From: Oceanobacillus salinisoli
GTDB lineage: Bacteria; Bacillota; Bacilli; Bacillales; Amphibacillaceae
Reading direction: 5' to 3'
DNA: 64,000 nucleotides
Assembly: GCF_009733865.1 (NCBI RefSeq)
Contig: NZ_WOFB01000007.1
Coordinates: 124,001-188,000 of the forward strand
Part shown: positions 9,182 to 18,237 of the stretch, in pieces
Position numbering within the stretch: position 1 is the stretch's first letter
Layout: every line of letters starts with the position of its first letter
The notes under the pieces: model-generated
What the model was told of the DNA's origin: nothing
What the model saw: the letters and a program-made list of their open reading frames with translations, nothing else
Database searches by the model: none
Made by a program: the position numbers and the translations under genes

Positions 9182-10729
9182 ATGAACATCGCTTCTTATA
9201 TTAACCGAGCTGTACATGAATATCCAGATAAAGTGGCACTCAGAGTAGATGATTTAGAAGTGACCTACGGAAATTTAAATAAAAAAGCTCATTCTCTTGC
9301 AAATTATTTGCAAGAGAATGGGTTTAAAAAGGGTGATAAACTAGGTGTCTTTATGCCTAATTGCCCTGATTACGTTATATCCATGTATGCAGCATGGATA
9401 ATAGGTGGAGTTGCTGTACCAATGAATTACCGTTTTCAAAATGAAGAGTTAGCATTTTTATGTGAGGACTCAGAAATTTCATGGATAGTTACAACTGCCA
9501 ATGACTATAATATCTTTCAGAATATGTCCATCCGTGTCATTACACAAACCGATGTAAAAGAAACGATTTCATTAGAAAGCATTTACCAAATGGAAGGAAA
9601 CGAATTAGACATTGTCCCTTGTTTAGATGCTGACACTGCCTTACTAATGTATACAAGTGGTTCAACAGGTAGGCCAAAAGGAGTTAGGCAAACACATCGA
9701 ACGAATACTGCTTCAGCAGATATGGTTATTGAGATTCGAAAGTTAACTTCTGAAGATCATATTTTACTTACGGTTCCTTTGTTTCATGTTGGTGGGTTTC
9801 AATGTGCAACTTTACCTTTATTATTTACAGGAGGTACAATTACGTTCCAACCAAATTGGAATGCGCAGGAATGGATTACACTATCCCGAGACTTAAAGCC
9901 AACCTGGTCTGGTTTAGCGACTACAATGATTATAGACGTTGTTAATTATTTGAAAGTAAATTCTGTCGATAAATCTTGGTTTCGTACGTATAGGTTTATG
10001 ATTTATGGTGGCTCGCCAACTCCAGACCCAATACTTGAATTCTTTGAAGATGAGTTAGAAGTTAAATTAGTAGAAATTTATGGGCAAACTGAATTATCTG
10101 GATTAGTCATCACATATTGGGGAGAAGAGAATCGCAAGAAAGGGTCAATGGGGAGAATTGTAAATCAGGTCATAGAAGGGAAAGTAATCGGAACAGATGG
10201 AAAAGAAATTCTCCCTGGGGAAGAAGAAAGTGGTGAACTCTATGTTAGAGGGGATGTTGTAACACCTGGATATTGGAAACGTCCTGAGTTAAATAAGGAA
10301 AGATTAATAGATGGTTGGTTACGAACAGGAGATGTTGTCCGCTGGGATAAGGATGGCTATTTATATTATACCGATCGATTTGACGATATGATTATCACCG
10401 GTGGGGAAAATGTTTATCCAAAAGAAGTAGAAAATGTTTTAGCAGAACACCCTAAAATAGCAGAAATAGTAGTAATTGGCACCCCACATGAAAGATTGGT
10501 GGAACAAGTTACTGCTGTAATTGTGCCTAATGAAAATACGCTAACGGAAAAAGAAATCATTGATTTTTGTGATGAGCATACGGGGTTAGCTGGGTACAAA
10601 AAACCACGTCGAATTATTTTTACAGACGAAATACCAAAGACTGGTAGTGGAAAGTTTAATAAGAGTTTATTAAAGAAAATGTATAAAGATAATAAACCAG
10701 AAAGTACAACAGCTTCACAAAAAGAGTAA
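9182..10729 (+). CDS. AMP-forming acyl-CoA ligase
   Basis: ANL-family ligase of 515 residues, clearly diverged from its neighbour. P-loop is YTSGSTGRPKG, followed by LFHVGGF, IYGQTE, GWLRTGD, and the C-terminal PKTGSGKFNKS with the catalytic Lys. ATG 9182 follows GAGGAGG. Bases 9290-9320 inside the gene form a 14-bp perfect inverted repeat (see the separate entry). Part of the run ligase-ligase-MDR-crotonase that ends near 12.5 kb. Confidence 0.92.
   Translation: MNIASYINRAVHEYPDKVALRVDDLEVTYGNLNKKAHSLANYLQENGFKKGDKLGVFMPNCPDYVISMYAAWIIGGVAVPMNYRFQNEELAFLCEDSEISWIVTTANDYNIFQNMSIRVITQTDVKETISLESIYQMEGNELDIVPCLDADTALLMYTSGSTGRPKGVRQTHRTNTASADMVIEIRKLTSEDHILLTVPLFHVGGFQCATLPLLFTGGTITFQPNWNAQEWITLSRDLKPTWSGLATTMIIDVVNYLKVNSVDKSWFRTYRFMIYGGSPTPDPILEFFEDELEVKLVEIYGQTELSGLVITYWGEENRKKGSMGRIVNQVIEGKVIGTDGKEILPGEEESGELYVRGDVVTPGYWKRPELNKERLIDGWLRTGDVVRWDKDGYLYYTDRFDDMIITGGENVYPKEVENVLAEHPKIAEIVVIGTPHERLVEQVTAVIVPNENTLTEKEIIDFCDEHTGLAGYKKPRRIIFTDEIPKTGSGKFNKSLLKKMYKDNKPESTTASQKE
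9290..9320. repeat. Perfect 14-bp inverted repeat inside a ligase gene
   Basis: CATTCTCTTGCAAA and its exact reverse complement flank the 3-base loop TTA, within codons for about residues 37-46 of the ligase at 9182. A 14-bp arm with a 3-base loop in coding DNA is unlikely by chance and would fold strongly in mRNA. No U-run follows, so it is not a classical terminator. Confidence 0.85.
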
Positions 10730-10745
10730 GTGCTAAGGAGGCAAA

Positions 10746-11759
10746 ATGTTGGAAAAAGCGAATCGAAGTATCCTTTTAATAAGTAGGCCAGAGGGAATGC
10801 CATCACAGGATAATTTCCAGATTACTACGAATCCAATTCCGAATATTAATGAAGATGAAGTGTTAGTTCGGGCAATCTATTTATCGGTAGATCCTTATAT
10901 GCGTGGAAGAATGAGTGGGAAAAAGACGTATATTGATCCGTTTAAGTTGAACAAACCCTTAATCGGAGGTGTTGTTGGTAAGGTAGTAGAATCAAAGAAT
11001 TCTCACTTTCAAGTTGGAGACATTGTACAAGGGTATATGAGATGGGCCGACTATTCTGTTTCTGAAGGTAAGGATTTAAGGAAAATAGATCCTACCATTG
11101 CCCCAATTTCTACATCATTAGGAGTCGTAGGGATGCCTGGACTAACAGCATATGTAGGATTACTTGATATTGGAAAACCGAAGAAAGGCGAGACGGTCGT
11201 TATTTCAGGTGCAGCAGGTGCGGTTGGAACGGTTGTTGGACAAATCGCTAAACTAAAAGGATGTCGAGTTGTCGGTATTTCTGGCTCAGATAAAAAGAAC
11301 AAGTATTTAGAAAATGAACTTGGATTTGATGAAACAATTAATTATAAAACAGAAAATGTTAACGAGGAATTAAAAGTAGCTTGTCCAAATGGAGTAGATA
11401 TTTACTTTGATAATGTAGGCGGATCGATATCTGATGCTGTTATGAAACGAATAAACTTCTTTTCGAGAATTGTACTTTGTGGACAAATCTCTCAGTATAA
11501 CAATAAAAAGGTAGATTACGGTCCACGTATGCAACAACAAATACTCACTCATAGCGCTATTATGCAAGGTTTTATAATAAGAAATTATACCAACCGATAT
11601 GAAGAAGGGTTTCAACAACTTGGTAAATGGGTGAAAGAAGGAAAAATCAAATATAGAGAAACGACAATAGAAGGTTTAGAAAATGCTCCAGATGCTTTTA
11701 TAGGACTGTTTCATGGAGAAAATATCGGAAAACAGTTAGTTAAAGTTTCTGACGAATAA
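10746..11759 (+). CDS. NADP-dependent MDR oxidoreductase (prostaglandin reductase / CurA-like)
   Basis: Zinc-free medium-chain reductase of 337 residues. The N-terminal substrate domain has the subgroup motif VDPYMRGRMS, followed by VQGYMRWADY. The Rossmann domain has GAAGAVGTVVGQIAK (about residue 153) and VDIYFDNVGG. This subgroup reduces the C=C bond of alpha,beta-unsaturated ketones or aldehydes with NADPH. ATG 10746 follows AAGGAGG, 16 bases after the ligase, so the genes are co-transcribed. Likely role: saturating an enone-like intermediate or detoxifying enals; the physiological substrate is inferred only. Confidence 0.82.
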   Translation: MLEKANRSILLISRPEGMPSQDNFQITTNPIPNINEDEVLVRAIYLSVDPYMRGRMSGKKTYIDPFKLNKPLIGGVVGKVVESKNSHFQVGDIVQGYMRWADYSVSEGKDLRKIDPTIAPISTSLGVVGMPGLTAYVGLLDIGKPKKGETVVISGAAGAVGTVVGQIAKLKGCRVVGISGSDKKNKYLENELGFDETINYKTENVNEELKVACPNGVDIYFDNVGGSISDAVMKRINFFSRIVLCGQISQYNNKKVDYGPRMQQQILTHSAIMQGFIIRNYTNRYEEGFQQLGKWVKEGKIKYRETTIEGLENAPDAFIGLFHGENIGKQLVKVSDE

Positions 11760-11775
11760 AAGGGATTGATGAAAA

Positions 11776-12534
11776 TTGAACTTTGTAGATTTAAAAATAG
11801 AAAATAATATAGGGATTGTAACTTTAAATAGGGAGCCAATAAATGCCTTAACGTATGAAATGTATCAAGAAATTAAAGAGATATTTCAATCCATTAATGA
11901 AATGGATGATATAAGGCTAGTCATTTTAAGAGCAGAAGGTAGAATGTTTTCACCTGGAAATGACGTATCTGAATTTAAAACATTGCAAGAAGGAACACGG
12001 GATTATGCAGATATGGTGAAAACTAGCATTGCTTCAGTTTATGAATGTCGTGTACCTGTTATCGGTGCAATACATGGAGTTGCTTTAGGTGCGGGAATGG
12101 CTATTGCTGCATGTTGTGATATTTTAGTAGCATCTGAGGAAACAGTTTTTGGTATACCTGAGATTAAAGTTGGAATTATTGGAGCTGCAGAATTCGCAGA
12201 CCTTCTTGTACCGAGAAAGGTACTTAACTATATGGCTTTAACAGGTAATCCGATTACAGCCAAAGAAATTCAAAGTTATGGTGGTATCAAAAAAGTAGTA
12301 TCCCGTGAAAGGCTAATGAATGCAGCTTATGAAATTGCAGATGAATTTCTTGCCGTTGGTCCGATAGCTTTAAGATATTTCAAAGAAGCACTTCAAACAA
12401 ATCTAGATGCAAAATTAGTAGATAAATATACTTTGGAAGCTAGTTACACAGAGAAGTATAGTGAAACAGAAGATTTTATGGAAGCAGTAACATCATTTCT
12501 TGAAAAGAGAAAACCACAATATAAAGGAAAATAA
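11776..12534 (+). CDS. Enoyl-CoA hydratase/isomerase (crotonase) family protein
   Basis: Crotonase of 252 residues. Oxyanion-hole segments MFSPGNDVSEF and GVALGAGMAIAACCD are present. The first catalytic Glu is in FGIPEIKVG; the second Glu position (AMEM in true hydratases) reads LNYM, so Tyr replaces Glu, and the enzyme may not be a classical hydratase. Start is TTG 11776; AAGGGA lies about 10 bases upstream and no in-frame ATG precedes the first beta strand. The C-terminus FLEKRKPQYKGK is typical of the family. Confidence 0.85.
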   Translation: MNFVDLKIENNIGIVTLNREPINALTYEMYQEIKEIFQSINEMDDIRLVILRAEGRMFSPGNDVSEFKTLQEGTRDYADMVKTSIASVYECRVPVIGAIHGVALGAGMAIAACCDILVASEETVFGIPEIKVGIIGAAEFADLLVPRKVLNYMALTGNPITAKEIQSYGGIKKVVSRERLMNAAYEIADEFLAVGPIALRYFKEALQTNLDAKLVDKYTLEASYTEKYSETEDFMEAVTSFLEKRKPQYKGK

Positions 12535-12743
12535 ATACGGGAACTATCATCATGAAAAAATATCTACATTTCATGCCTATGTTGTCGAGTGAGGTCTTCT
12601 TGTACCTCATTATGTTATTAAGACATAAATATAGATCAGTATTAATAAGATTATAGTAATTTTGAAATGGATAACGTTTACTACAATTGTCCCTTTTCGC
12701 AGTTTAAATAGAGGATTTTTCTATAAGGAGGGATTTTTAGCTA

Positions 12744-13781
12744 ATGAAAATAGAAAATGAACAGGACATGAAAAGTGTGCTAGCAAATTATATCAATGAA
12801 CAAATAATAAAAGCCGACCATATCGAAGTTGTTCAGTTTTTTAAGGCATCTGGAGGATGGTCTGATGATGTATTTATACTAAAAGTTAGATGGGGAGAAA
12901 ACGATAGTAAAAAAGAACAAAATTATGTTGTTAGAAAGAAAAAAGATGGCCCGATGATAGAGGAAAAAGATTTCTTACGTCAGTTCAACATATTGGATAT
13001 TTTGAGCAAAGACACTAATTTACCAGTACCTGAAGTTTATTGTTATGAAAAAGATAAAAGTATTATCGGAAATGAATTCATTGTAATGGAAAAAATAGAA
13101 GGAAAAAGCTATGTTCCATGGTCGATTGAGGGGAGACAATTCTTTAAAAAAGCATCAAAAGGGAATATTCGAAAAGAATTTGTAAGCTATTTAGCGGCTT
13201 TGCATAGTTTGGATTATCATTCTTTACTTTTAGATCACCATTTATCTGTAATGGATAGCAAGATTTATTTGGATCGCAAAATAGAGGAATTGGAAGGACT
13301 ATATCAACAACATAAGTTCATTGAAGATCCTTTGATAACAGATGCTTTTGAATGGTTGAAAAAGAATAAGCCGGAACCTATACCACTGGCTGTGATTCAT
13401 AACGATTATCGAACAGGTAATCTTTTATATGAGGATGATATAGTTACAGGGATATTAGATTGGGAAAGTATAGAAATAGGTGATCCTAGATTAGACATTG
13501 GCTATGTTTGTTCGAAGTCAAATCGCATGGATTCACCTTTAATGTGCTATTTAATAAGTCGAGAGGAATTCTATTCTTTATATAAACAAGATGTGAATTT
13601 TGACTTTGATGAAAAAGACATTTATTATTTTGAGGTTTATCATCAACTCCGTTTTTATATGATATCTTTGCTAGCTGGGGATATTTTTGTGAGAAAAGGG
13701 TCAACGGATTTACGGATGGTAAGACAAGGTTTCCGATCGGGTTTAATGAAACATATGTTAGCAGAGTTATTGGGATATTGA
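12744..13781 (+). CDS. APH-like phosphotransferase (ACAD10/11 kinase-domain type)
   Basis: Kinase-fold protein of 345 residues. An N-terminal Lys strand (YVVRKKKDG) and IVMEKIEG lead to the catalytic Brenner motif HNDYRTGNLL and the metal-binding Asp of DWESIEIGDPRLD. This is the family fused to the dehydrogenase in animal ACAD10/ACAD11, where it phosphorylates the 4-hydroxyl of 4-hydroxyacyl-CoAs. Here kinase and dehydrogenase (15250) are separate genes of one operon, consistent with 4-hydroxy-acid use, which is an inference. ATG 12744 follows AAGGAGGG. A 209-base gap precedes it, with a 6-bp hairpin (12588-12607) and no clear promoter. Confidence 0.85.
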   Translation: MKIENEQDMKSVLANYINEQIIKADHIEVVQFFKASGGWSDDVFILKVRWGENDSKKEQNYVVRKKKDGPMIEEKDFLRQFNILDILSKDTNLPVPEVYCYEKDKSIIGNEFIVMEKIEGKSYVPWSIEGRQFFKKASKGNIRKEFVSYLAALHSLDYHSLLLDHHLSVMDSKIYLDRKIEELEGLYQQHKFIEDPLITDAFEWLKKNKPEPIPLAVIHNDYRTGNLLYEDDIVTGILDWESIEIGDPRLDIGYVCSKSNRMDSPLMCYLISREEFYSLYKQDVNFDFDEKDIYYFEVYHQLRFYMISLLAGDIFVRKGSTDLRMVRQGFRSGLMKHMLAELLGY

Positions 13782-13790
13782 GGTGATGAT

Positions 13791-14231
13791 ATGTTTGATA
13801 AGGACTACACTATAAAATTAATTAGTCAAGTAATTAAAGAAGAAATTATTCCGTCTATAGATAATAGTGTTGTAAGAGAACAAGCTATTGCAATGGTCTC
13901 CGTTTTAAAAAATGTGAATTTAAACACTCTGCAAAATTTAAATCCATATGAAGAAGTTAATGAATTACTAGGAAAGGAACTAAGTCTCCTTTTAGAAAAA
14001 GTAAGAAAACAAGAAAAATCTGAATCGGAATTAATGAAAGAATACGAGATTCAACTAGCAGAAATAGAAAAGATACAAAATGTTAAGCAAAAGTGGGCAG
14101 AATTAAATAGTCTTTTTAGCAAAATAATTAAAAGCTTATATCATTCAGAAGAAAATGTTGAAGAAGATATACAAGAATGTAGAAGGATATTAAGAAAACA
14201 ATTAAATATAGAAATAAAATTAGTAGGTTAG
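13791..14231 (+). CDS. DUF6285-like small protein
   Basis: Protein of 146 residues, mostly alpha-helical by composition, with IIKEEIIPSID-like amphipathic text at the start (IKEEIIPSIDN) and a Lys/Glu-rich second half (about residues 70-130) that could form a coiled coil. It lies 9 bases after the APH-like kinase and in the same operon as an ACAD. In many proteobacteria and actinobacteria a small DUF6285 protein occupies exactly this place between the kinase and the dehydrogenase; the opening 'EVIPSL-VRxxAxAxxVL' pattern resembles that family. Function unknown; it may be an accessory subunit of the kinase. Family assignment is from pattern and context. Confidence 0.6.
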   Translation: MFDKDYTIKLISQVIKEEIIPSIDNSVVREQAIAMVSVLKNVNLNTLQNLNPYEEVNELLGKELSLLLEKVRKQEKSESELMKEYEIQLAEIEKIQNVKQKWAELNSLFSKIIKSLYHSEENVEEDIQECRRILRKQLNIEIKLVG

Positions 14232-14246
14232 TATAGGAGGGGTTGA

Positions 14247-15230
14247 ATGAAAGGCTGGATTGTAAGAGAGTTAGGTAAGCCGAATGATGTGTTAAAGTTA
14301 GAGACCAACTTAAAGGAACCGAAAATGGATAATAATGAAGTATTAATTAAGGTTGAAGCAGCAGCTTTGAACTTTTTTGAAATTCTTTTATGTCAGGGTA
14401 AGTATCAAATAAAACCATCTTTGCCATTTACGATTGGTGCTGAAGTTTCAGGGACTGTTATAAAAACAAATAACAATAGTAAGTTTGAAGTTGGAGAGAG
14501 AGTGCTAGCATTACCAGAACTACCTAAAGGTGGATTGGTCGAAAGAGTTTCCGTCAAGGAGGAAAGTGTTCATCCAATTCCAGATTCTATGCCTTGGGAA
14601 GAAGCTGCTTCCATGTTTATCACGTATCATACTTCCTATTATGCACTTAAAAAAAGAGCGAATATTAAAAAAGGGGAAGTACTACTCGTACATGCAGGAG
14701 CAGGTGGCGTTGGTTCAGCCGCTATTCAATTAGGGAAAGCTAGTGGAGCATATGTCATCGCAACTGCAGGAGGAGAAGGTAAAGTAAAAATTTGTAAGGA
14801 ATTAGGTGCAGATATTGCAATTAATTATTTACAGGAAGATTTTGTAAAGATTGTTAATAGAGTAACAGATGGTAAGGGAGCAGATGTTGTATATGATCCA
14901 GTAGGTGGTCAAGTATTTGAACGTTCGAGAAAATGCATCGCTTTTAATGGACGGATTCTAGTTATTGGCTTTGCCAGTGATAATATTCCATCGATTCCTT
15001 TGAACCATATTTTAGTCAAAAATTATTCGGTTGTTGGCGTACATTGGGGTTATTATGCAAATGTATCAAGTCATGCCGTTGAGAAGGATCATGAAGAATT
15101 AATGAAACTTTATGGTGAAGGGAAAATTAAACCTTTAATTTATAAAAACTACGAATTTACAGATGTGACAAATGCCCTTCAATTATTAGCAGAAAGAAAG
15201 ACATGGGGAAAGCTAGTAGTTAAATTATAA
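14247..15230 (+). CDS. Quinone-oxidoreductase-like MDR enzyme (NADPH)
   Basis: Zinc-independent medium-chain reductase of 327 residues. The GroES-like N-domain contains [15 protein letters not shown] and [12 protein letters not shown]. The nucleotide-binding domain has [18 protein letters not shown] (about residue 146) and [11 protein letters not shown]. The C-terminal GKLVVKL is typical of the QOR family. No zinc ligands are seen. ATG 14247 follows TAGGAGGGG. It lies between the DUF6285-like gene and the ACAD, an order also common in Gram-negative relatives of this operon. It probably oxidises or reduces an acyl intermediate or side product; the reaction is not deducible. Confidence 0.85.
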   Translation: MKGWIVRELGKPNDVLKLETNLKEPKMDNNEVLIKVEAAALNFFEILLCQGKYQIKPSLPFTIGAEVSGTVIKTNNNSKFEVGERVLALPELPKGGLVERVSVKEESVHPIPDSMPWEEAASMFITYHTSYYALKKRANIKKGEVLLVHAGAGGVGSAAIQLGKASGAYVIATAGGEGKVKICKELGADIAINYLQEDFVKIVNRVTDGKGADVVYDPVGGQVFERSRKCIAFNGRILVIGFASDNIPSIPLNHILVKNYSVVGVHWGYYANVSSHAVEKDHEELMKLYGEGKIKPLIYKNYEFTDVTNALQLLAERKTWGKLVVKL

Positions 15231-15249
15231 TTATTTAGGAGGAAAAAAG

Positions 15250-16464
15250 ATGGAATTTGAATACTCTAATAAGGTTAAAGATTATCAAGCGAAAATTAGT
15301 GAATTTATGGATGAATATGTCTATCCAAATGAAAAGGTATATGAAGAACAACTTGATAAAAATAATCCATTTTCTAAAGTACCACCAATTATAGAGGAAT
15401 TAAAACAAAAGGCAAAAGAAAGAGGGTTATGGAATTTATTTTTACCTGAAGCGGAATATGGTGCCGGTTTGACGAATATGGAATATGCACCATTATGTGA
15501 AATAATGGGACGCTCGGCTATAGGACCTGAAGCATTTAATTGTAGTGCTCCAGATACAGGAAATATGGAAGTACTTGCACGCTACGGGACAGATGATCAA
15601 AAAGAGAAGTGGCTAAAACCATTATTGAATGGGGAGATTCGCTCTGTATTTTCAATGACGGAACCTGGTGTTGCCTCTTCTGATGCTACGAACATTTCTA
15701 CAAGTATCGTCCGTGATGGGGATGAATATGTCATCAATGGAACGAAATGGTGGTCATCTGGTGCAACAGACCCCCGGTGTAAAATTGCTATTGTTATGGG
15801 GAAAAATGACCCAAATGCCCCAAGACATAAACAACAATCAATGATTCTTGTACCACTCGACACCCCAGGAATTACCATTAAACGTTCTACTTCGGTATTT
15901 GGTTATGAGCATCCTCCTATAGGGCATGCAGAAATTGAATACAAAGATGTAAGAGTGCCTGCTTCTAATATGTTACTAGGGGAAGGAAGAGGATTTGAGA
16001 TTGCTCAAGGTAGATTAGGCCCTGGTAGAATTCACCATTGTATGCGTTCAATCGGGGCAGCTGAAAGAGCATTGGAACTAATGGTAAAGCGTGTTCAAGA
16101 AAGAGAAGCGTTTGGTAAGAAGTTAGCTGATCAAGGAGTTATTCAACAGTGGATTGCTGACTCTCGTATAGAAATAGAACAAGCAAGATTGTTAACGTTA
16201 AAAGCGGCATATATGATGGATACGGTAGGAAACAAAGAGGCGAAAGCAGAAATTGCGATGATTAAAGTCGTTGCACCAAACATTGCTTTAAACGTAGTTG
16301 ATCGTGCTATTCAAGCATTTGGTGCAGCAGGGGTAACTAGTGACTTTCCGTTAGCATCTATGTATGCGGACCAACGTATTCTTCGTATTGGAGATGGTCC
16401 AGATGAAGTTCATCGTAGAGCGATTGCACGAGAAGAATTTAAGAAACAGAATGTAAGAGTTTAG
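15250..16464 (+). CDS. Acyl-CoA dehydrogenase, ACAD10/11-like
   Basis: FAD-dependent dehydrogenase of 404 residues. FAD/substrate motifs are [13 protein letters not shown] and [15 protein letters not shown]. The segment [22 protein letters not shown] and the C-terminal [18 protein letters not shown] are hallmarks of the ACAD10/11 subgroup rather than short-chain ACADs. It introduces the alpha,beta double bond in an acyl-CoA and passes electrons to electron-transfer flavoprotein. Start ATG 15250 follows TAGGAGG. Grouping with the APH-like kinase reproduces as separate genes the domain pair fused in ACAD11. Confidence 0.9.
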   Translation: MEFEYSNKVKDYQAKISEFMDEYVYPNEKVYEEQLDKNNPFSKVPPIIEELKQKAKERGLWNLFLPEAEYGAGLTNMEYAPLCEIMGRSAIGPEAFNCSAPDTGNMEVLARYGTDDQKEKWLKPLLNGEIRSVFSMTEPGVASSDATNISTSIVRDGDEYVINGTKWWSSGATDPRCKIAIVMGKNDPNAPRHKQQSMILVPLDTPGITIKRSTSVFGYEHPPIGHAEIEYKDVRVPASNMLLGEGRGFEIAQGRLGPGRIHHCMRSIGAAERALELMVKRVQEREAFGKKLADQGVIQQWIADSRIEIEQARLLTLKAAYMMDTVGNKEAKAEIAMIKVVAPNIALNVVDRAIQAFGAAGVTSDFPLASMYADQRILRIGDGPDEVHRRAIAREEFKKQNVRV

Positions 16465-16475
16465 TAAATAATCTT

Positions 16476-16506
16476 GAGATGCTAGCTATTAAATAGGTAG
16501 CATCTC
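16476..16506 (+). terminator. Strong hairpin at the operon end
   Basis: GAGATGCTA and TAGCATCTC form a perfect 9-bp stem; the interior GCTATTAAATAGG can pair further (CTATT/AATAG). Only a short TTAG follows, so the U-tract is weak, but the position right after the ACAD stop and before a new promoter supports termination. Confidence 0.6.
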
Positions 16507-16552
16507 TTAGAAATATAAATTTCAGAAAATTAATAATAGATTAAAAACAATA

Positions 16553-16581
16553 TTGATTCTTTATTACGGTAGTGTTATAAT
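16553..16581 (+). promoter_or_regulatory. Sigma-A promoter for the SDR operon
   Basis: TTGATT (16553-16558), a 17-base spacer and TATAAT (16576-16581). Predicted start near 16588, upstream of the short reading frame at 16643 and the SDR at 16701. Confidence 0.65.
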
Positions 16582-16642
16582 CAAAAAAATAAAAAATTAG
16601 AAGTTGTTCGTGGATGCAAATTTTATAGGAAGAGGAAAGGAA

Positions 16643-16690
16643 ATGAAAGCGCTTAAATTTTGTGGAAATAGTATGAATACAGGATATTAG
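16643..16690 (+). pseudogene. Sixteen-codon frame: N-terminal scrap of an alcohol dehydrogenase, or leader peptide
   Basis: ATG 16643 follows GAGGAAAGG and reads MKALKFCGNSMNTGY then TAG; the SDR starts 10 bases later. MKALKFxGN is the usual opening of zinc-type alcohol dehydrogenases, so this may be the truncated start of one; a C-terminal fossil of that family sits at 1400-1523. Bases 16644-16657 (TGAAAGCGCTTAAA) match the CcpA cre consensus except at one position. A leader peptide is the alternative. Confidence 0.4.
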
Positions 16691-16700
16691 GAGGAGAGCA

Positions 16701-17468
16701 ATGTTATCAAACATATTTAACTTAGAAGGTAAGGTAGCAATTGTTACTGGTGGTAGTCGTGGAATCGGGGAAACAATGGCTAAGGCACTCGCGGAAGTTG
16801 GTGCAACGGTTGTCATCGCTAGTAGAAATATAGAAAAATGTAAAGAAGTTGTTCGTCAAATTAATAATGAGGGGGGAAAAGGACTCCCAATTCAGCTGGA
16901 TATTTCTAATGAAGCAAGTGTATATGCAATGGTTGAGGAGACATTGGACCAATTTGGGAAAATTGACATACTGATTAACAATGCTGGAATTAGTCCTTTT
17001 ATGGCACCAATGGAGAAAACGAGACTATCAGGATTTGAAAAAATTATGGATGTAAATGTAACTGGTGCCTTTCTTTGTTCGAAGGCTGTTAGTGAATATA
17101 TGATAAAAAATCAAAAAGGTAAGATCATTAATATTTCTTCCTCTGCTGCTAAAGTATCGACGGAAGGAATTGGAGCATATTCCGTTAGTAAAACGGCTTT
17201 AGTCAAATTGACTGAAACACTAGCATATGAGTGGGGAAAATACAATATTCACGTTAACGCAATTGCTCCAGGGTTTATGGATGCAGGTATAGCGGATCTT
17301 GTTCAAAATCAAGATGGGTTTTTACAAGAGAACGCAAATCGAACTCCTTTAAGAAGAACGGGGGAAGCAACAGAATTAATCGGCCCATTACTCTTACTAG
17401 CATCGGATGCATCTAGTTATATAACGGGTCAAACGATTTATGTTGATGGGGGTGCTGCCCATTGTTAA
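16701..17468 (+). CDS. Short-chain dehydrogenase/reductase
   Basis: SDR of 255 residues. Cofactor motif TGGSRGIGE (about residue 17), NNAG near residue 92, catalytic Ser in NISSSAAK and Tyr/Lys in YSVSKTALVK, C-terminal ASSYITGQTIYVDGG. ATASRN-type sequence after the second strand (IASRN) suggests NADP preference. ATG 16701 follows AGGAGGAG. It overlaps the next SDR by 7 bases. Probably a 3-hydroxyacyl-CoA or alcohol dehydrogenase of the catabolic pathway; substrate unknown. Confidence 0.88.
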   Translation: MLSNIFNLEGKVAIVTGGSRGIGETMAKALAEVGATVVIASRNIEKCKEVVRQINNEGGKGLPIQLDISNEASVYAMVEETLDQFGKIDILINNAGISPFMAPMEKTRLSGFEKIMDVNVTGAFLCSKAVSEYMIKNQKGKIINISSSAAKVSTEGIGAYSVSKTALVKLTETLAYEWGKYNIHVNAIAPGFMDAGIADLVQNQDGFLQENANRTPLRRTGEATELIGPLLLLASDASSYITGQTIYVDGGAAHC

Positions 17469-18226
17469 AAAAGGGAAAAACAGCTATTGTTACTGGTGCA
17501 GGAAGAGGAATTGGATTTGAAATCATAAAGAAATTGTCGATGGAAGGGTATTCTTGTATCGGATTAGACATCCATGTAGATGAGGATTCCTATCAATCTT
17601 TAAAAGATCAGGAAGGTATTGATTACGAAATTGTTGATGTTACTGAACCAGTTCAAGTAAAAGAGGCATTTAAAAAAATTCATTCTACATATGGTGGAAT
17701 TGATATTCTCGTTAATAATGCTGCGATTACAAATAACATTTCTCAAATTATGAAGATGGACATTGAAAAGTGGAACAAGGAAATAGATGTAAATCTTAAT
17801 GGTGCTTTTCATTGTATAAAGTATGCTCTACCGCATATGATTCCCAATAAATGGGGAAGAATCGTAAATATTTCATCGATGGCAGCAACTGGTGGAATTG
17901 ACAGACAATCATCCTATGCAGCAAGTAAAGCTGGTTTATTAGGATTAACTAAAAATGTAACGCTAGAGTATGCAGAACACGGAATAACCTGTAATGCTAT
18001 TTTGCCAGGTTTAATCCAGACAGAAGCTGTTGGGAAAATGCCAGATATTATTAAAAATGAAGCATTAAGAGTCATCCCTTCGAATCGTTTAGGAAATATG
18101 GATGAAGTTGCTGAATTGGTTTCTTTCCTCGTTTCTGAGCACGCCAGCTATATTAATGGGGTTGAGATACCGATTGATGGAGGGGGACATTGTAATCCAA
18201 TTAGTTTAGCAAGAACGAAAATATAG
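17462..18226 (+). CDS. Short-chain dehydrogenase/reductase
   Basis: SDR of 254 residues with TGAGRGIG, NNAA, Ser in NISSMAATGG, Tyr/Lys in YAASKAGLLG and the end motif INGVEIPIDGG. An Asp in LDIHVD after the second strand points to NAD rather than NADP. Start is TTG 17462, inside the end of the previous SDR; GGGGGTG at 17449 gives the ribosome binding site and the overlap indicates coupling. With the previous SDR it could catalyse two successive oxidations or form a hetero-oligomer; both are inference. Confidence 0.86.
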   Translation: MLKKGKTAIVTGAGRGIGFEIIKKLSMEGYSCIGLDIHVDEDSYQSLKDQEGIDYEIVDVTEPVQVKEAFKKIHSTYGGIDILVNNAAITNNISQIMKMDIEKWNKEIDVNLNGAFHCIKYALPHMIPNKWGRIVNISSMAATGGIDRQSSYAASKAGLLGLTKNVTLEYAEHGITCNAILPGLIQTEAVGKMPDIIKNEALRVIPSNRLGNMDEVAELVSFLVSEHASYINGVEIPIDGGGHCNPISLARTKI

Positions 18227-18237
18227 GAGGTATATTA

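Noticed and set aside
10414-10806. Minus-strand frame of 130 codons
   Set aside because: Antisense to the end of a ligase and the start of the MDR gene; composition is that of a shadow frame.
12662-12690. TTGAAA with AATTGT at 17 bases as a promoter for the APH-like gene
   Set aside because: The -10 box is too poor; the ACGTTTAC inside the spacer also misses the cre spacing.
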